DNA from: Bacteroidota bacterium
GTDB lineage: Bacteria > Bacteroidota > Bacteroidia > UKL13-3
Assembly (NCBI GenBank): GCA_947457395.1
Contig: CANGVA010000020.1
Location: 1 to 36,441 of the forward strand
DNA: 36,441 bases
Direction: 5' to 3'
Positions within the stretch are counted from its first letter, which is position 1; each line of letters begins with the position of its first letter. Position numbers and translations under genes: made by a program. Shown piece after piece: positions 7,114 through 16,356 of this stretch. The notes beneath the pieces are model-generated. The model saw only the letters and a program-made list of their open reading frames with translations, did no database searches and was not told where the DNA came from.

Positions 7114-9087
7114 ATGAGTCTGCTATACGCTTTGTTCCCTAAATCTGGTAATGCACCCAGGTGGCTTATTTTCGTAATTGATCTACTCATTTGCGTTTTC
7201 TCCTATATATCAGCAACTTTACTTAGATTTAATTTTTTTATTGAAGAAAGTTTCGATTCACGCTACTTCTATGCATTACCACTGGTTCTGGCTATTCGCA
7301 TTTTGTTCATCCTTTATTTCAGAATTTATGCCGGTATCATTCGGCATACCAGTGTTCAGGATGCAATACGCGTATTTTATACTATTACTTTCAGCACCAT
7401 TGTTATCAGCATTGTAAATATTATTTACACCCGAACCAATCCTGAAGCCATTGCACTCATCCCAATTTCCATTATTATCATCGATTATATTGGCACAACC
7501 CTTCTGATGAATTCATTTAGACTGGCAGCAAAGGTGATGTATATGCAAATAAACCGTCCGGATGAAGCTGCTGTTACCAATTTTGCCATATTTGGTGCCG
7601 GAGAAGCAGGGATTGTGGCCAAAAGGAAATTGGAGCAAAATGGAACACGTGACATTAAAGTTGTTGCATTTTTTGATGACGATCAGAAGAAATACAAAAA
7701 TTATGTTGATGGGGTTACAATATATCATGGTAGCAAAGACCTTGAGCAAATCATTAAGAAACTCAATATCAAAGAAGTAGTTATTTCACCACAGCACATC
7801 TCCAAATCCCGCAAGCAAGAAATTATTGAAACATGCCTGGGCCTTGATATTAATGTTAGAAATGTTCCTCCTGTAGAACGTTGGATTAATGGTGAATTAA
7901 GCTTTAATCAGATTAAGAGTGTAAAAATTGAAGACTTGATAGAAAGAGATGAAATAGTATTGGATAAAGGTGCGGTTGCACAGCAGTTATTCGGCAAAAC
8001 CATTCTTATTACAGGCGCAGCAGGATCTATTGGTAGTGAAATAGTTAGACAGATTATACATAACTTTAAACCTAAAAAACTGGTATTGGTAGATAAATCA
8101 GAAGTATCCCTTTATCAATTGGATGGCGAGTTAAGTGAAACCTTTAACAAGCAAATCAGGGGGAGCATTGAATTGCTGGTTGGTGATATAACCAATATTA
8201 CCCGCATGGAATCTATTTTTCAAACGTATAAACCGGAAGTTGTATATCATGCAGCTGCATACAAACATGTTCCGTTAATGGAGAATAATCCAAGTGAAGC
8301 CATCCGTGTAAACGTGGGTGGCACGCAGGTTATTGCCAATCTCGCAGTAAACCATGGGGTTAAAAAATTTGTTCTTGTTTCTACAGATAAAGCAGTTAAC
8401 CCAACCAATGTAATGGGTGCATCCAAGCGCATCGCAGAAATATACATTCAGGCACTGAGCACGGAGCTTATAAGATCAGGCAAGGATGGTACAAAGTTTA
8501 TTACTACGCGTTTCGGCAATGTATTGGGTTCAAGTGGGTCTGTGATTCCACGATTTAGAAAACAAATTGAAGAAGGTGGTCCTGTTACGGTAACGCATCC
8601 GGATATCACCAGATACTTTATGACCATACCGGAAGCTTGCCAGTTGGTTCTGGAAGCAGGTAATATGGGGCAGGGTGGTGAGATATATATATTTGATATG
8701 GGTAAAGCAGTAAAAATAATTGACCTTGCCAAGAAAATGATTCAACTCTCAGGACTCAAACTAGGTGCTGATATTCAAATTACATTTACTGGGTTGCGCC
8801 CCGGAGAGAAAATCAAAGAAGAATTGCTGGCCGATCAGGAAAATACCCTCCCAACCTATCATCCTAAAATCATGATTGCAAAAGTGCGTACCTATGATTT
8901 TGAATGGGTAAATGCGCAAATAAGCGGTTTGCTTGAGTTATACTACACACAGCATAATGAAACGGTTGTTTCTAAAATGAAAGAAATTGTTCCGGAGTTT
9001 ATTTCCCACAACTCCATTTACGAAACGCTAGATTTCAAACACCTGAATACAAAAGGCGAAGTATTTAAATACAGCACTTACTCTTGA
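7114..9087 (+). CDS. Membrane nucleotide-sugar 4,6-dehydratase (FlaA1/PglF/WbpM/CapD family)
   Basis: This is a 657-aa polytopic enzyme. Four transmembrane helices occupy about residues 17-39, 53-75, 88-106 and 114-132. A CoA-binding-like Rossmann unit follows (FGAGEAG, 160-166). The C-terminal extended-SDR catalytic domain has TGAAGSIG (300-307), HAAAYKHVPLME (379-390) and STDKAVNPTNVMGASK (423-438). The last motif shows M434 in the place of the usual SDR tyrosine (MxxxK), as in WbpM/FlaA1-type dehydratases. The family converts UDP-GlcNAc to UDP-4-keto-6-deoxy sugars. This would supply the substrate for the DegT aminotransferase two genes upstream. It is the last gene of the polysaccharide block; a weak hairpin and T-tract follow at 9125-9155. 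Confidence 0.92.
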   Translation: MSLLYALFPKSGNAPRWLIFVIDLLICVFSYISATLLRFNFFIEESFDSRYFYALPLVLAIRILFILYFRIYAGIIRHTSVQDAIRVFYTITFSTIVISIVNIIYTRTNPEAIALIPISIIIIDYIGTTLLMNSFRLAAKVMYMQINRPDEAAVTNFAIFGAGEAGIVAKRKLEQNGTRDIKVVAFFDDDQKKYKNYVDGVTIYHGSKDLEQIIKKLNIKEVVISPQHISKSRKQEIIETCLGLDINVRNVPPVERWINGELSFNQIKSVKIEDLIERDEIVLDKGAVAQQLFGKTILITGAAGSIGSEIVRQIIHNFKPKKLVLVDKSEVSLYQLDGELSETFNKQIRGSIELLVGDITNITRMESIFQTYKPEVVYHAAAYKHVPLMENNPSEAIRVNVGGTQVIANLAVNHGVKKFVLVSTDKAVNPTNVMGASKRIAEIYIQALSTELIRSGKDGTKFITTRFGNVLGSSGSVIPRFRKQIEEGGPVTVTHPDITRYFMTIPEACQLVLEAGNMGQGGEIYIFDMGKAVKIIDLAKKMIQLSGLKLGADIQITFTGLRPGEKIKEELLADQENTLPTYHPKIMIAKVRTYDFEWVNAQISGLLELYYTQHNETVVSKMKEIVPEFISHNSIYETLDFKHLNTKGEVFKYSTYS

Positions 9088-9104
9088 TAGTAAGTTTCTT
9101 AAGA

Positions 9105-9124
9105 AGCTATCCACAGCTATCCAC
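9105..9124 (+). repeat. Perfect tandem decamer AGCTATCCAC x2
   Basis: Two adjacent copies of AGCTATCCAC, one helical turn apart, lie upstream of the act operon. The first copy contains CTATCCACA, one mismatch from a DnaA box (TTATCCACA); the second contains CTATCCACT. It could be a direct-repeat operator. Confidence 0.6.
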
Positions 9125-9145
9125 TATTTAGATGTCTTCTAAATA
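9125..9145. promoter_or_regulatory. 21-bp dyad (8-bp arms, 5-bp loop) before the act operon
   Basis: TATTTAGA and TCTAAATA flank a TGTCT centre in a perfect 8-bp inverted repeat. It lies directly after the tandem decamer and about 43 bp upstream of the TATATTTG box at 9188. It has the size and symmetry of a dimeric regulator's operator. Seven Ts follow at 9149-9155, so a weak terminator for the preceding polysaccharide gene is the alternative; the stem is very AT-rich for that. Confidence 0.45.
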
Positions 9146-9175
9146 ATATTTTTTTCCTTAACCTGACGCTAAATT

Positions 9176-9195
9176 TACTTTTGTGAATATATTTG
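9176..9195 (+). promoter_or_regulatory. Candidate Bacteroidota promoter -7 boxes for the act operon
   Basis: Two overlapping-region matches to TAnnTTTG occur: TACTTTTG (9176-9183) and TATATTTG (9188-9195), the latter followed by CGCC. Neither has a clear TTTG at the -33 distance. The cytochrome start at 9275 leaves an 80-nt leader. Confidence 0.5.
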
Positions 9196-9274
9196 CGCCT
9201 GATTTGAAGTAGAAATGCGTCCAAACCATTGCTACCACTCAATTTCACAATACTTGAACAATCAGATTGTTACG

Positions 9275-10561
9275 ATGAAATTTTTAAAAATTACTTCGCT
9301 TTTAGCACTTTTTAGTTTCTCCGTTTCATTAGCATTTGCCGATGCAGCCGAAGGAGAAAAATTATTCACCGCAAATTGTACTTCCTGCCACGCCATCAAC
9401 GAAAAGGTTGTAGGCCCTGCATTGAAAGACGTTCACAAGCGCAGAGATGCGAAGTGGCTGGTTCAGTGGATTAGAAATTCACAAGCCATGGTGAAAGCCG
9501 GTGATCCGGTTGCCGTTCAGGTTTACAAAGAAAACAACGAAGCTATGATGAATTCATTCGAAAATCTGAGCGATGCCCAGATTAATTCGATTATAGATTA
9601 CATCAAAGCAGAAAGCGAAAAACCAGCAGCCGCAGCCACAGCGTCTGTAGCCGGTAGCAGCACCACAAGCGATGGTGGTATGGCAGCACCCGCTGAAGAT
9701 GGTTTCTACAATAACACAACTTTCATTGCGCTGAGCATTATGGCGCTTATTCTGTTTGTAATTGTGTTTGTGTTGATGCGCATCAAGAAAACAGTTCAGG
9801 AAATTTATGATAACAAATTCCCAGAAGCTGCCGCTGCAGAAAAAGGTCCTGTAGTAGATGTGCGTACCACATGGAGATACAAGTTATTTACCAAACATCC
9901 GGTTGTAGGTACCATCGTGGTAATTCTTGGATTCACGATTGTATTGGGTATCTACGGCTTCGATTACGGCAATAAAAAAGTGGGTGTACAAAAAGGTTAT
10001 GCTCCTGCTCAACCTATTAATTATTCACATGAACTGCATGCAGGTAAATACAAGATCAATTGCTTGTATTGTCATAGCGGTGCCGATAAGAGTAAGCAAG
10101 CCACCATCCCTTCAGCGAGCACCTGTATGAATTGCCACATGCATGTAACTGCAAGTGCCAAATACAACGGTCAGGTATCACCTGAAATTGCCAAAATATA
10201 TGACGCGGTTGGATGGGATACTGAGAAGAAAGCATATGATCCAAACAAACCCCAAAAACCAATTAAGTGGGTACGCATACACAACTTACCTGATCTGGCT
10301 TACTTTAACCACGCACAACACGTAAAAATTGGCAAAGTAGAATGCCAAGCCTGCCACGGCCCAATCGAAAAAATGGCTGTGGTTGCGCAACAATCATCTT
10401 TGCAAATGGGCTGGTGTATCAATTGCCACCGCGAAGCTAAAGTGGATGTTGCCAATAACGACTACTACGAAAAACTGCATGCTAACCTAAAAGCAGAAGG
10501 TAAATCCTATGTAACGGTTGCCAATGCAGGTGGTTTAGAGTGCGGCAAATGTCACTATTAA
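9275..10561 (+). CDS. actA: Alternative Complex III subunit ActA, hexaheme cytochrome c
   Basis: This is the multiheme c-type cytochrome of Alternative Complex III. It carries electrons from the Fe-S subunit ActB towards the electron acceptor on the periplasmic side. A signal peptide covers residues 1-22 (cleavage after AFA). A class-I-like monoheme domain has CTSCH at 35-39 and a candidate axial Met at 91-92. An Ala/Ser/Thr-rich linker and two membrane helices (about 150-170 and 209-228) follow. The C-terminal pentaheme part has CxxCH at 263, 284, 357, 381 and 423. The protein is 428 aa with six haem sites. The ATG at 9275 is preferred over 9215 because it directly precedes the signal peptide; the longer version would bury it behind 20 polar residues. 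Confidence 0.92.
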   Translation: MKFLKITSLLALFSFSVSLAFADAAEGEKLFTANCTSCHAINEKVVGPALKDVHKRRDAKWLVQWIRNSQAMVKAGDPVAVQVYKENNEAMMNSFENLSDAQINSIIDYIKAESEKPAAAATASVAGSSTTSDGGMAAPAEDGFYNNTTFIALSIMALILFVIVFVLMRIKKTVQEIYDNKFPEAAAAEKGPVVDVRTTWRYKLFTKHPVVGTIVVILGFTIVLGIYGFDYGNKKVGVQKGYAPAQPINYSHELHAGKYKINCLYCHSGADKSKQATIPSASTCMNCHMHVTASAKYNGQVSPEIAKIYDAVGWDTEKKAYDPNKPQKPIKWVRIHNLPDLAYFNHAQHVKIGKVECQACHGPIEKMAVVAQQSSLQMGWCINCHREAKVDVANNDYYEKLHANLKAEGKSYVTVANAGGLECGKCHY

Positions 10562-10608
10562 TCAATTGAGTTTTCACATTACTTACTTCAAACGGAAAAA
10601 ACTGATCA

Positions 10609-13600
10609 ATGGAAAATAAAAATAAATACTGGAAAGGTTTAGAAGAGTTAAACAACGACCCTAAATTTCTTGAGCAAAAGCGCAACGAGTTTGCAGAAGG
10701 TATTCCTCTTGAAGAGGTGCTAACTGAACAAGATGGTGAACTTACCTCTAACAGAAGAGACTTCCTCAAATACTTTGGCTTTAGTATTTCTGCAGTAGCA
10801 CTTGCAGCTTGTAATAAAACTCCTGTTAAAAACGCCATTCCATATATCGTAAAACCAGAAAACGTTACACCGGGTATTCCTAACTGGTATGCCAGTACTT
10901 GCGGAGCATGTGCAGCAGCCTGTTCAATTCTGGTGAAAACAAGAGAAGGTCGCCCGATTAAAATTGAAGGCAATGATCAGTCTCCTTTATTCCAAGGTGG
11001 TGTTTGTGCCACAGGCCACGCCAGCATCCTTGGTTTGTATGATAATGAGCGTTTTCAGGGCCCAAAAGCCAATGGCAATGATGTAGACTGGAATACGCTT
11101 GATGCAAAAATTACTGCTGCATTGGGTTCAGCAAAAAACATTAGAATTATTTCTGGTACCATCAACAGCCCTACAACCAAAAAGGCAATTGCTGAGTTCA
11201 CCGCCAAATATCCAAGCGCAAAACATATCACCTACGAAGCCGTATCAAATGCCGCCATGATTCAGGCTAACGCCAAAGCTTTTGGTAAAGCTGTAGTTCC
11301 GGGATACAATTTTGATAAAGCAAATGTGATTGTGAGCTTTGGTGCCGATTTTCTGGGTACTTGGATATCCCCAGTAGAATACACAAAGCAATGGGTTAAA
11401 AACCGCAGACTCACTGAAGGGAAAACATCGATGAGTCGTCATATTCAATTTGAATCTACTTTGTCTCTTACCGGTTCAAACGCAGATGTACGTATACCTA
11501 TTAAACCTAACGCTGAGGGTGTTGCACTCATCAGTTTATATAATAAAATAGCTTCAATGGCAGGGGCCCCTGCCCTACCTGCTCCTCAAAATATTGAGTT
11601 TGCAGCCAATATGATAGAAAATACCGCAAAAGAATTATGGAATGCAAAAGCCAATTCAATTGTTGTATCCGGTTCAAACAATCTCGATAATCAGTTGCTG
11701 GTAAACGCCATTAATAGCTTATTAGGTAATATCGGAAATACCATTGATTTGGATAACATTTCCAACCAAAAATACAGTGAAGACGGAGCTTTCGAATCTT
11801 TTGTAAACGATTTGAGCAACGGTGCAGTTGATGCAGTTATTTTCTATAATAGCAATCCTGTTTATAGCTACTACAACAGCAAGAAACTGGAAGACGCACT
11901 TAAGAAAGCCAGCGTGAGCATCTCTACCAATGAATCACCGGATGAAACGTCATCATTATGCAAATTCAATGCTCCTGATAACCATTATCTGGAATCATGG
12001 AATGATGCTGAACCGAGAAGCGGATATTATGGATTAACACAGCCTACCATTTCTCCTGTTTTTAAAACCCGTCAGGCACAAGAAAGCTTCCTGAAATGGT
12101 CAGGTAATGATACTGATTACTATACCTATTTAAAAAATAATTGGCAATCTGCATTACTCGGAGGCAGTGATCAGGCATGGAACAAAGCCTTGCATGATGG
12201 CTTTCATACAGTAGCTGCTAAAGCTTCACAGTCCTATAAAATGGCATCATTGCCGGCTGAGGCAGTTAACCCAGCTTATCAGGCATACACAGCTACCAAA
12301 GACAAAATTGAACTTAAACTTTATACCAAAGTTGGTATGGGAGATGGAACCCACGCTAATAACCCTTGGTTACAGGAGTTACCTGATCCGATTTCAAAAG
12401 CTACATGGGATAACTATGCTGCCATTGGTAAAGCCACTGCCGATAAGCTAAACCTGAAAGATGGTGATGTTGTAAAAATTTCTTTCAAGGGCGGTAGCAT
12501 TGAAAATCTTCCTGTTTTGATTCAGCCGGGTCAGGCTAGCGGTGTTGTAGCTGTAGCTCTTGGTTATGGCAGAAACAGTGGTGGAAAGGTTGCAAAGTAT
12601 GTTGGTAAAAACGCTTATCCGGCAACCTCATTCAACGGCAGTACCTTCCGCTATGCCAATGCTGATGTTACCATTGAAAAAACTGGTGATGATTACAAAA
12701 TTGCGCATACGCAAACACACCATACCATTGAGGGCCGCAACCTTATTCGTGAGGCTTCATTAAAGGAGTATATCAAAGATCCAAAAGCAGGAAACCATTT
12801 TGATGCACATATTATTTCATTATGGAGTGAGCGTGACAGTAAGGGTCACAAGTGGGGCATGGCAATAGATATGAATGCTTGCACCGGTTGTGGTGCCTGC
12901 GTGGTAAGTTGTAATGCAGAGAATAATGTGCCTGTAGTTGGTCGCAAAGAAATTTTACGTGGCCGCGAAATGCATTGGATTCGTATAGACCGTTACTACC
13001 GCTTTAAAGACAAAGACGGCAGGTCTGCTACACGTGAGAAGAATTTTGCAGGTTCTGCTTTAAGCAAACCTAACGAAGCATTAATTGATAACAGTGTAGA
13101 CTCTACCACAGATTTTGAAAACGTTGCGGTGCAGTTCCAACCTGTTATGTGTCAACAGTGCGGACATGCTCCTTGCGAAACAGTTTGTCCGGTTCTTGCA
13201 ACCGTCCATAGTTCAGAAGGTTTGAATCACATGGCTTATAACCGTTGTGTGGGTACACGCTATTGCGCTAATAACTGTCCGTTTAAAGTTAGACGATTCA
13301 ATTGGTTTAAATACCGTGCAAATGATGATTTTGATTTCTACATGAACAATGACCTTGGTCGTATGGTAATCAATCCGGATGTAACTGTTCGTTCACGTGG
13401 TGTTATGGAAAAATGTTCTTTCTGTATCCAGCGTATTCAGGCCGGTAAGTTAATGGCCAAGTTAGAAAACCGTGTTGTGAAAGATGGGGATATTAAAATG
13501 GCTTGCCAGCAATCATGCCCATCCAATGCAATTGTTTTTGGTGATATGAACGATCCGAATAGCGAAATATCCAAGTTGTTCAAAAATGAAAGAAGTTATA

Positions 13601-13761
13601 CCATGCTTGAGGAATACAATGTGCAGGCATCTGTAAAATATCTGACTAAAATACGCAACGTGGATGATGCAATTGCAGGCGAATACAAATCTAAAGGTCA
13701 TGATGGCGAACATAAAGAGCATAACGAGAAAGCTCACCAGAAAGCCGAACACCATTCTTAA
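10609..13761 (+). CDS. actB: Alternative Complex III subunit ActB (molybdopterin-oxidoreductase-like plus Fe-S protein)
   Basis: This 1050-aa protein is the large periplasmic electron-transfer subunit of ACIII. It begins with a polar extension of about 47 residues. A twin-arginine motif follows (NRRDFLK, RR at 49-50), with a hydrophobic stretch ending in a lipobox-like LAAC (Cys68), so Tat export and lipid anchoring are both suggested. The next part resembles the molybdopterin-oxidoreductase family, which in ACIII is known to lack molybdenum. The C-terminal ferredoxin-like domain carries the cluster ligands: CTGCGAC (758-764), a Cys group from 848 (CxxCxxxxCxxxCP), RYCANNCP, CSFC (936-939) and a final CQQSCP (966-971). 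In known ACIII structures this region holds three [4Fe-4S] and one [3Fe-4S] clusters. It lies 47 nt after actA and 29 nt before actC. Confidence 0.93.
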   Translation: MENKNKYWKGLEELNNDPKFLEQKRNEFAEGIPLEEVLTEQDGELTSNRRDFLKYFGFSISAVALAACNKTPVKNAIPYIVKPENVTPGIPNWYASTCGACAAACSILVKTREGRPIKIEGNDQSPLFQGGVCATGHASILGLYDNERFQGPKANGNDVDWNTLDAKITAALGSAKNIRIISGTINSPTTKKAIAEFTAKYPSAKHITYEAVSNAAMIQANAKAFGKAVVPGYNFDKANVIVSFGADFLGTWISPVEYTKQWVKNRRLTEGKTSMSRHIQFESTLSLTGSNADVRIPIKPNAEGVALISLYNKIASMAGAPALPAPQNIEFAANMIENTAKELWNAKANSIVVSGSNNLDNQLLVNAINSLLGNIGNTIDLDNISNQKYSEDGAFESFVNDLSNGAVDAVIFYNSNPVYSYYNSKKLEDALKKASVSISTNESPDETSSLCKFNAPDNHYLESWNDAEPRSGYYGLTQPTISPVFKTRQAQESFLKWSGNDTDYYTYLKNNWQSALLGGSDQAWNKALHDGFHTVAAKASQSYKMASLPAEAVNPAYQAYTATKDKIELKLYTKVGMGDGTHANNPWLQELPDPISKATWDNYAAIGKATADKLNLKDGDVVKISFKGGSIENLPVLIQPGQASGVVAVALGYGRNSGGKVAKYVGKNAYPATSFNGSTFRYANADVTIEKTGDDYKIAHTQTHHTIEGRNLIREASLKEYIKDPKAGNHFDAHIISLWSERDSKGHKWGMAIDMNACTGCGACVVSCNAENNVPVVGRKEILRGREMHWIRIDRYYRFKDKDGRSATREKNFAGSALSKPNEALIDNSVDSTTDFENVAVQFQPVMCQQCGHAPCETVCPVLATVHSSEGLNHMAYNRCVGTRYCANNCPFKVRRFNWFKYRANDDFDFYMNNDLGRMVINPDVTVRSRGVMEKCSFCIQRIQAGKLMAKLENRVVKDGDIKMACQQSCPSNAIVFGDMNDPNSEISKLFKNERSYTMLEEYNVQASVKYLTKIRNVDDAIAGEYKSKGHDGEHKEHNEKAHQKAEHHS

Positions 13762-13790
13762 TTTATTAATCAGAAAATAATTAAAGTAAC

Positions 13791-15206
13791 ATGTCATACG
13801 AATCTCCGATAAGAGAAACATTAGTAACCGGTGGCAAAACCTACGCAGATGTAACAAATGACATTCTGCGTCCGCTGGAGCAAAAAGCAACCAAAAGCTG
13901 GTGGATTGGATTCACTCTCTCTGCACTTGTACTGGCACTTTGGATAGGTGCAACTACCTACACCGTATTGGTAGGGTTGGGCGCATGGGGTATTAACAAA
14001 ACGGTAGGTTGGGCATTTGATATTACCAACTTCGTATTTTGGGTTGGTATTGGTCATGCAGGCACACTTATATCTGCTGTATTGTTATTGTTTCGTCAAA
14101 AATGGCGTATGTCTATCAACCGATCGGCAGAAGCGATGACCATTTTTGCGGTTATTTGTGCGGCCTCATTTATCCTCTCACACATGGGTCGTCCTTGGAT
14201 GGCCTATTGGCCCGTTCCACTTCCCAATGCATTTGGCTCTCTGTGGGTAAATTTTAACTCACCCCTGGTATGGGACGTATTTGCTATCTCTACCTATTTC
14301 TCTGTTTCATTGGTTTTCTGGTACATTGGTTTAATACCCGATATCGCTTCAATTAGAGACAGGGCTACAACCAAGGTTCGTAAATTTGTATACAATTTCT
14401 TCTCTATGGGCTGGAACGGATCAACCCGCACCTGGCATAGATATGAAATGATTTCACTCATACTTGCTGGTATTTCAACGCCACTTGTATTATCTGTGCA
14501 CTCAATCGTGTCAATGGACTTTGCCACCTCACTGGTTCCTGGCTGGCATACCACTATTTTTCCTCCATACTTTGTTGCAGGTGCTATCTTCTCCGGGTTC
14601 GGAATGGTATTAACCCTATTGGTTGTGGGTCGTGTAGTACTTAAGCAAGAAAACTACATTACCATGGGTCACTTGGATGCCATGTGCCGCATTGTAATGT
14701 TAACCGGAAGTATGGTTGGCCTTGCTTACATCACAGAATTTTTTGTGGCAGCCTACTCTGGAGTAGAGTATGAACAGTATGCATTTATAAACCGTGCATT
14801 CGGACCATACTGGTGGAGCTACTGGACAATGATGACCTGTAACTTGATAGCACCTCAGGTTTTCTGGATTAAATGGGCTCGTTCCACACCATGGTTTATC
14901 TTTTTAATGTCAATTGTAGTTAATATCGGAATGTGGTTTGAGCGTTTTGTAATTATCGTAACTTCACTTCACAGAGATTTTATTCCTTCAAGCTGGAGCA
15001 TGTATACACCAACAATTGTTGAGGTGAGTATCTTAATTGGCTCCTTTGGATTATTCTTTACGTTATACTTCTTATTCTGCAGATATTTACCTACCATTAA
15101 TATGGCCGAAATAAAATCAATTATTCCAACGCACCATGCCGATCACGGACACGGCCAAGCTGCCCATGGTGAACACGCGAAGAAAGGAGATGCAGTACAT
15201 GGATAA
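13791..15206 (+). CDS. actC: Alternative Complex III subunit ActC (NrfD-like membrane protein)
   Basis: This 471-aa integral membrane protein of the NrfD/PsrC family has about ten hydrophobic segments, from residue 38 to about 430. Its N-terminus is polar and its C-terminal tail is His-rich (repeated HG/HA/GHG residues, about 443-471). In ACIII, ActC and its paralogue ActF form the membrane core, and ActC is placed at the quinol-oxidation site. Visible segments typical of the subunit include ILSHMGRPWMAYWP, WNGSTRTWHRYE and HSIVSMDFA. The 3' end overlaps the actD start by 8 nt. The His-rich tail is common in this subunit and may simply be a soluble extension. Confidence 0.93.
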   Translation: MSYESPIRETLVTGGKTYADVTNDILRPLEQKATKSWWIGFTLSALVLALWIGATTYTVLVGLGAWGINKTVGWAFDITNFVFWVGIGHAGTLISAVLLLFRQKWRMSINRSAEAMTIFAVICAASFILSHMGRPWMAYWPVPLPNAFGSLWVNFNSPLVWDVFAISTYFSVSLVFWYIGLIPDIASIRDRATTKVRKFVYNFFSMGWNGSTRTWHRYEMISLILAGISTPLVLSVHSIVSMDFATSLVPGWHTTIFPPYFVAGAIFSGFGMVLTLLVVGRVVLKQENYITMGHLDAMCRIVMLTGSMVGLAYITEFFVAAYSGVEYEQYAFINRAFGPYWWSYWTMMTCNLIAPQVFWIKWARSTPWFIFLMSIVVNIGMWFERFVIIVTSLHRDFIPSSWSMYTPTIVEVSILIGSFGLFFTLYFLFCRYLPTINMAEIKSIIPTHHADHGHGQAAHGEHAKKGDAVHG

Positions 15207-15723
15207 TAAAATGTTAATGGGGATTTATGACAATCCCGATTCAACCTATGCTGTAACCAAGCAGTTGATGAAAGAAGGGTATGATATTCATGATGTATAT
15301 ACACCATTTGCCGTTCACGGATTAGATCGTGTGATGGGAGTTAAAAGAACACGTCTTTCAATTGCTGCATTTGTATTTGCCATGTGTGGAGTTGCATCAG
15401 CACTCACACTCATTACTTATGCATCCTATATTGATTGGCCTATGAATATTGGTGGCAAGCCTTCACTCATTGGTCCGGATTATATTCCAATCACCTTTGA
15501 GTTGGGTATCCTGTTTACTGCTTTTGGCATGGTGGGCGCATTTTTTGTTGTGAACAGAATGTTCTGGGGCCGCAATACAGATGTAATTGATGTGCGTGTT
15601 ACAGATGATCGTTTTGTAATAGCAGTTAATATTCACGAAAATAAAACCAATGTAAAAGCGCTTGAAGGAATTTTTGTATCAGGTGGCGCATTGGAAGTAA
15701 GAGAAAGGATTAAAGAAATATGA
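15199..15723 (+). CDS. actD: Alternative Complex III subunit ActD (DUF3341)
   Basis: This is a 174-aa membrane protein of the DUF3341 family, a structural subunit of ACIII. It has a cytosolic N-terminal part (GIYDNPDSTYAVTKQL, 8-23), two membrane helices (about 54-75 and 97-118) and a C-terminal soluble domain. The start at 15199 is chosen over 15136 or 15190 because a rare clear Shine-Dalgarno (AGGAG, 15185-15189) sits 9 nt upstream, and because the conserved start of the family then begins at the N-terminus. It overlaps actC by 8 nt and actE by 4 nt (ATGA), so translation of the three is probably coupled. Confidence 0.9.
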   Translation: MDNKMLMGIYDNPDSTYAVTKQLMKEGYDIHDVYTPFAVHGLDRVMGVKRTRLSIAAFVFAMCGVASALTLITYASYIDWPMNIGGKPSLIGPDYIPITFELGILFTAFGMVGAFFVVNRMFWGRNTDVIDVRVTDDRFVIAVNIHENKTNVKALEGIFVSGGALEVRERIKEI

Positions 15724-16331
15724 AGAAGATAATTTACACGCTGGTAGGATTGGCAGGTTTAGCTTCATTAATAACTGCCTGCAGTGCCGGTGGAGATAAT
15801 CCGGGAATAGAGTATGCACCAAACATGTATCACTCATTTGCCTATGAACCCTTATCACAAATTGCAGAAGAACCCAATACAATTAACCCCCATGGCATGA
15901 ACATGCGTGAGCCTGTTAAGGGAACCGTAGCCCGCGGACAACTGGAATTTGCAAACTACAGCATTGCCAAATCAAACGACAACTATGAGGCATCCGGTGC
16001 TTGGAAAAATCCAATACCTAAAACTGCTTATAATCTTGCTGAAGGAGAACGTTTATATAATATAAACTGTACACCTTGTCATGCAGAAGATGGTAATGGA
16101 GAAGGTACTATCGTAAAAGATGGTAAATACCCTCGCGTTCCTGCTTATGCAGATCGCCTTCCAACAATTAATCAGGGCAAAGCTTTTTATTCCATCACTC
16201 ATGGTAAAAATCTGATGGGTGCTTATGGCTCAGTATTATCACCTACGCAGCGCTGGCAAGTAATACACTACATTTATGAACTAAGTGGTGTTGCTGCTCC
16301 TCAAGCTACTGCAAACTCATCAACCAATTAA
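15720..16331 (+). CDS. actE: Alternative Complex III subunit ActE (monoheme cytochrome c lipoprotein)
   Basis: This is a 203-aa periplasmic lipoprotein. The signal peptide ends in a lipobox (LITAC, Cys21). The single haem-binding site is CTPCH (117-121), and the probable axial methionine is M166 in NLMGAYG. In ACIII, ActE passes electrons from the complex to a soluble cytochrome or directly to an oxidase. The class-I cytochrome fold covers about 104-190, preceded by a long N-terminal strap (22-100) that in this family packs along the complex. It overlaps actD by 4 nt and precedes actF by 25 nt. Confidence 0.92.
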   Translation: MKKIIYTLVGLAGLASLITACSAGGDNPGIEYAPNMYHSFAYEPLSQIAEEPNTINPHGMNMREPVKGTVARGQLEFANYSIAKSNDNYEASGAWKNPIPKTAYNLAEGERLYNINCTPCHAEDGNGEGTIVKDGKYPRVPAYADRLPTINQGKAFYSITHGKNLMGAYGSVLSPTQRWQVIHYIYELSGVAAPQATANSSTN

Positions 16332-16356
16332 CCACCTGATAAAAAACTCATAGACA

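Noticed and set aside
9107-9125. Two near-DnaA boxes (CTATCCACA, CTATCCACT), with recF about 10 kb away, as a possible replication origin
   Set aside because: Only two sites, each with mismatches, no AT-rich unwinding region in the usual layout, and no dnaA or dnaN nearby. A local operator is the simpler reading.
10482-10973. 163-aa minus-strand frame across the actA-actB junction
   Set aside because: It is antisense to two well-supported genes and has a shadow-like composition with no motif.
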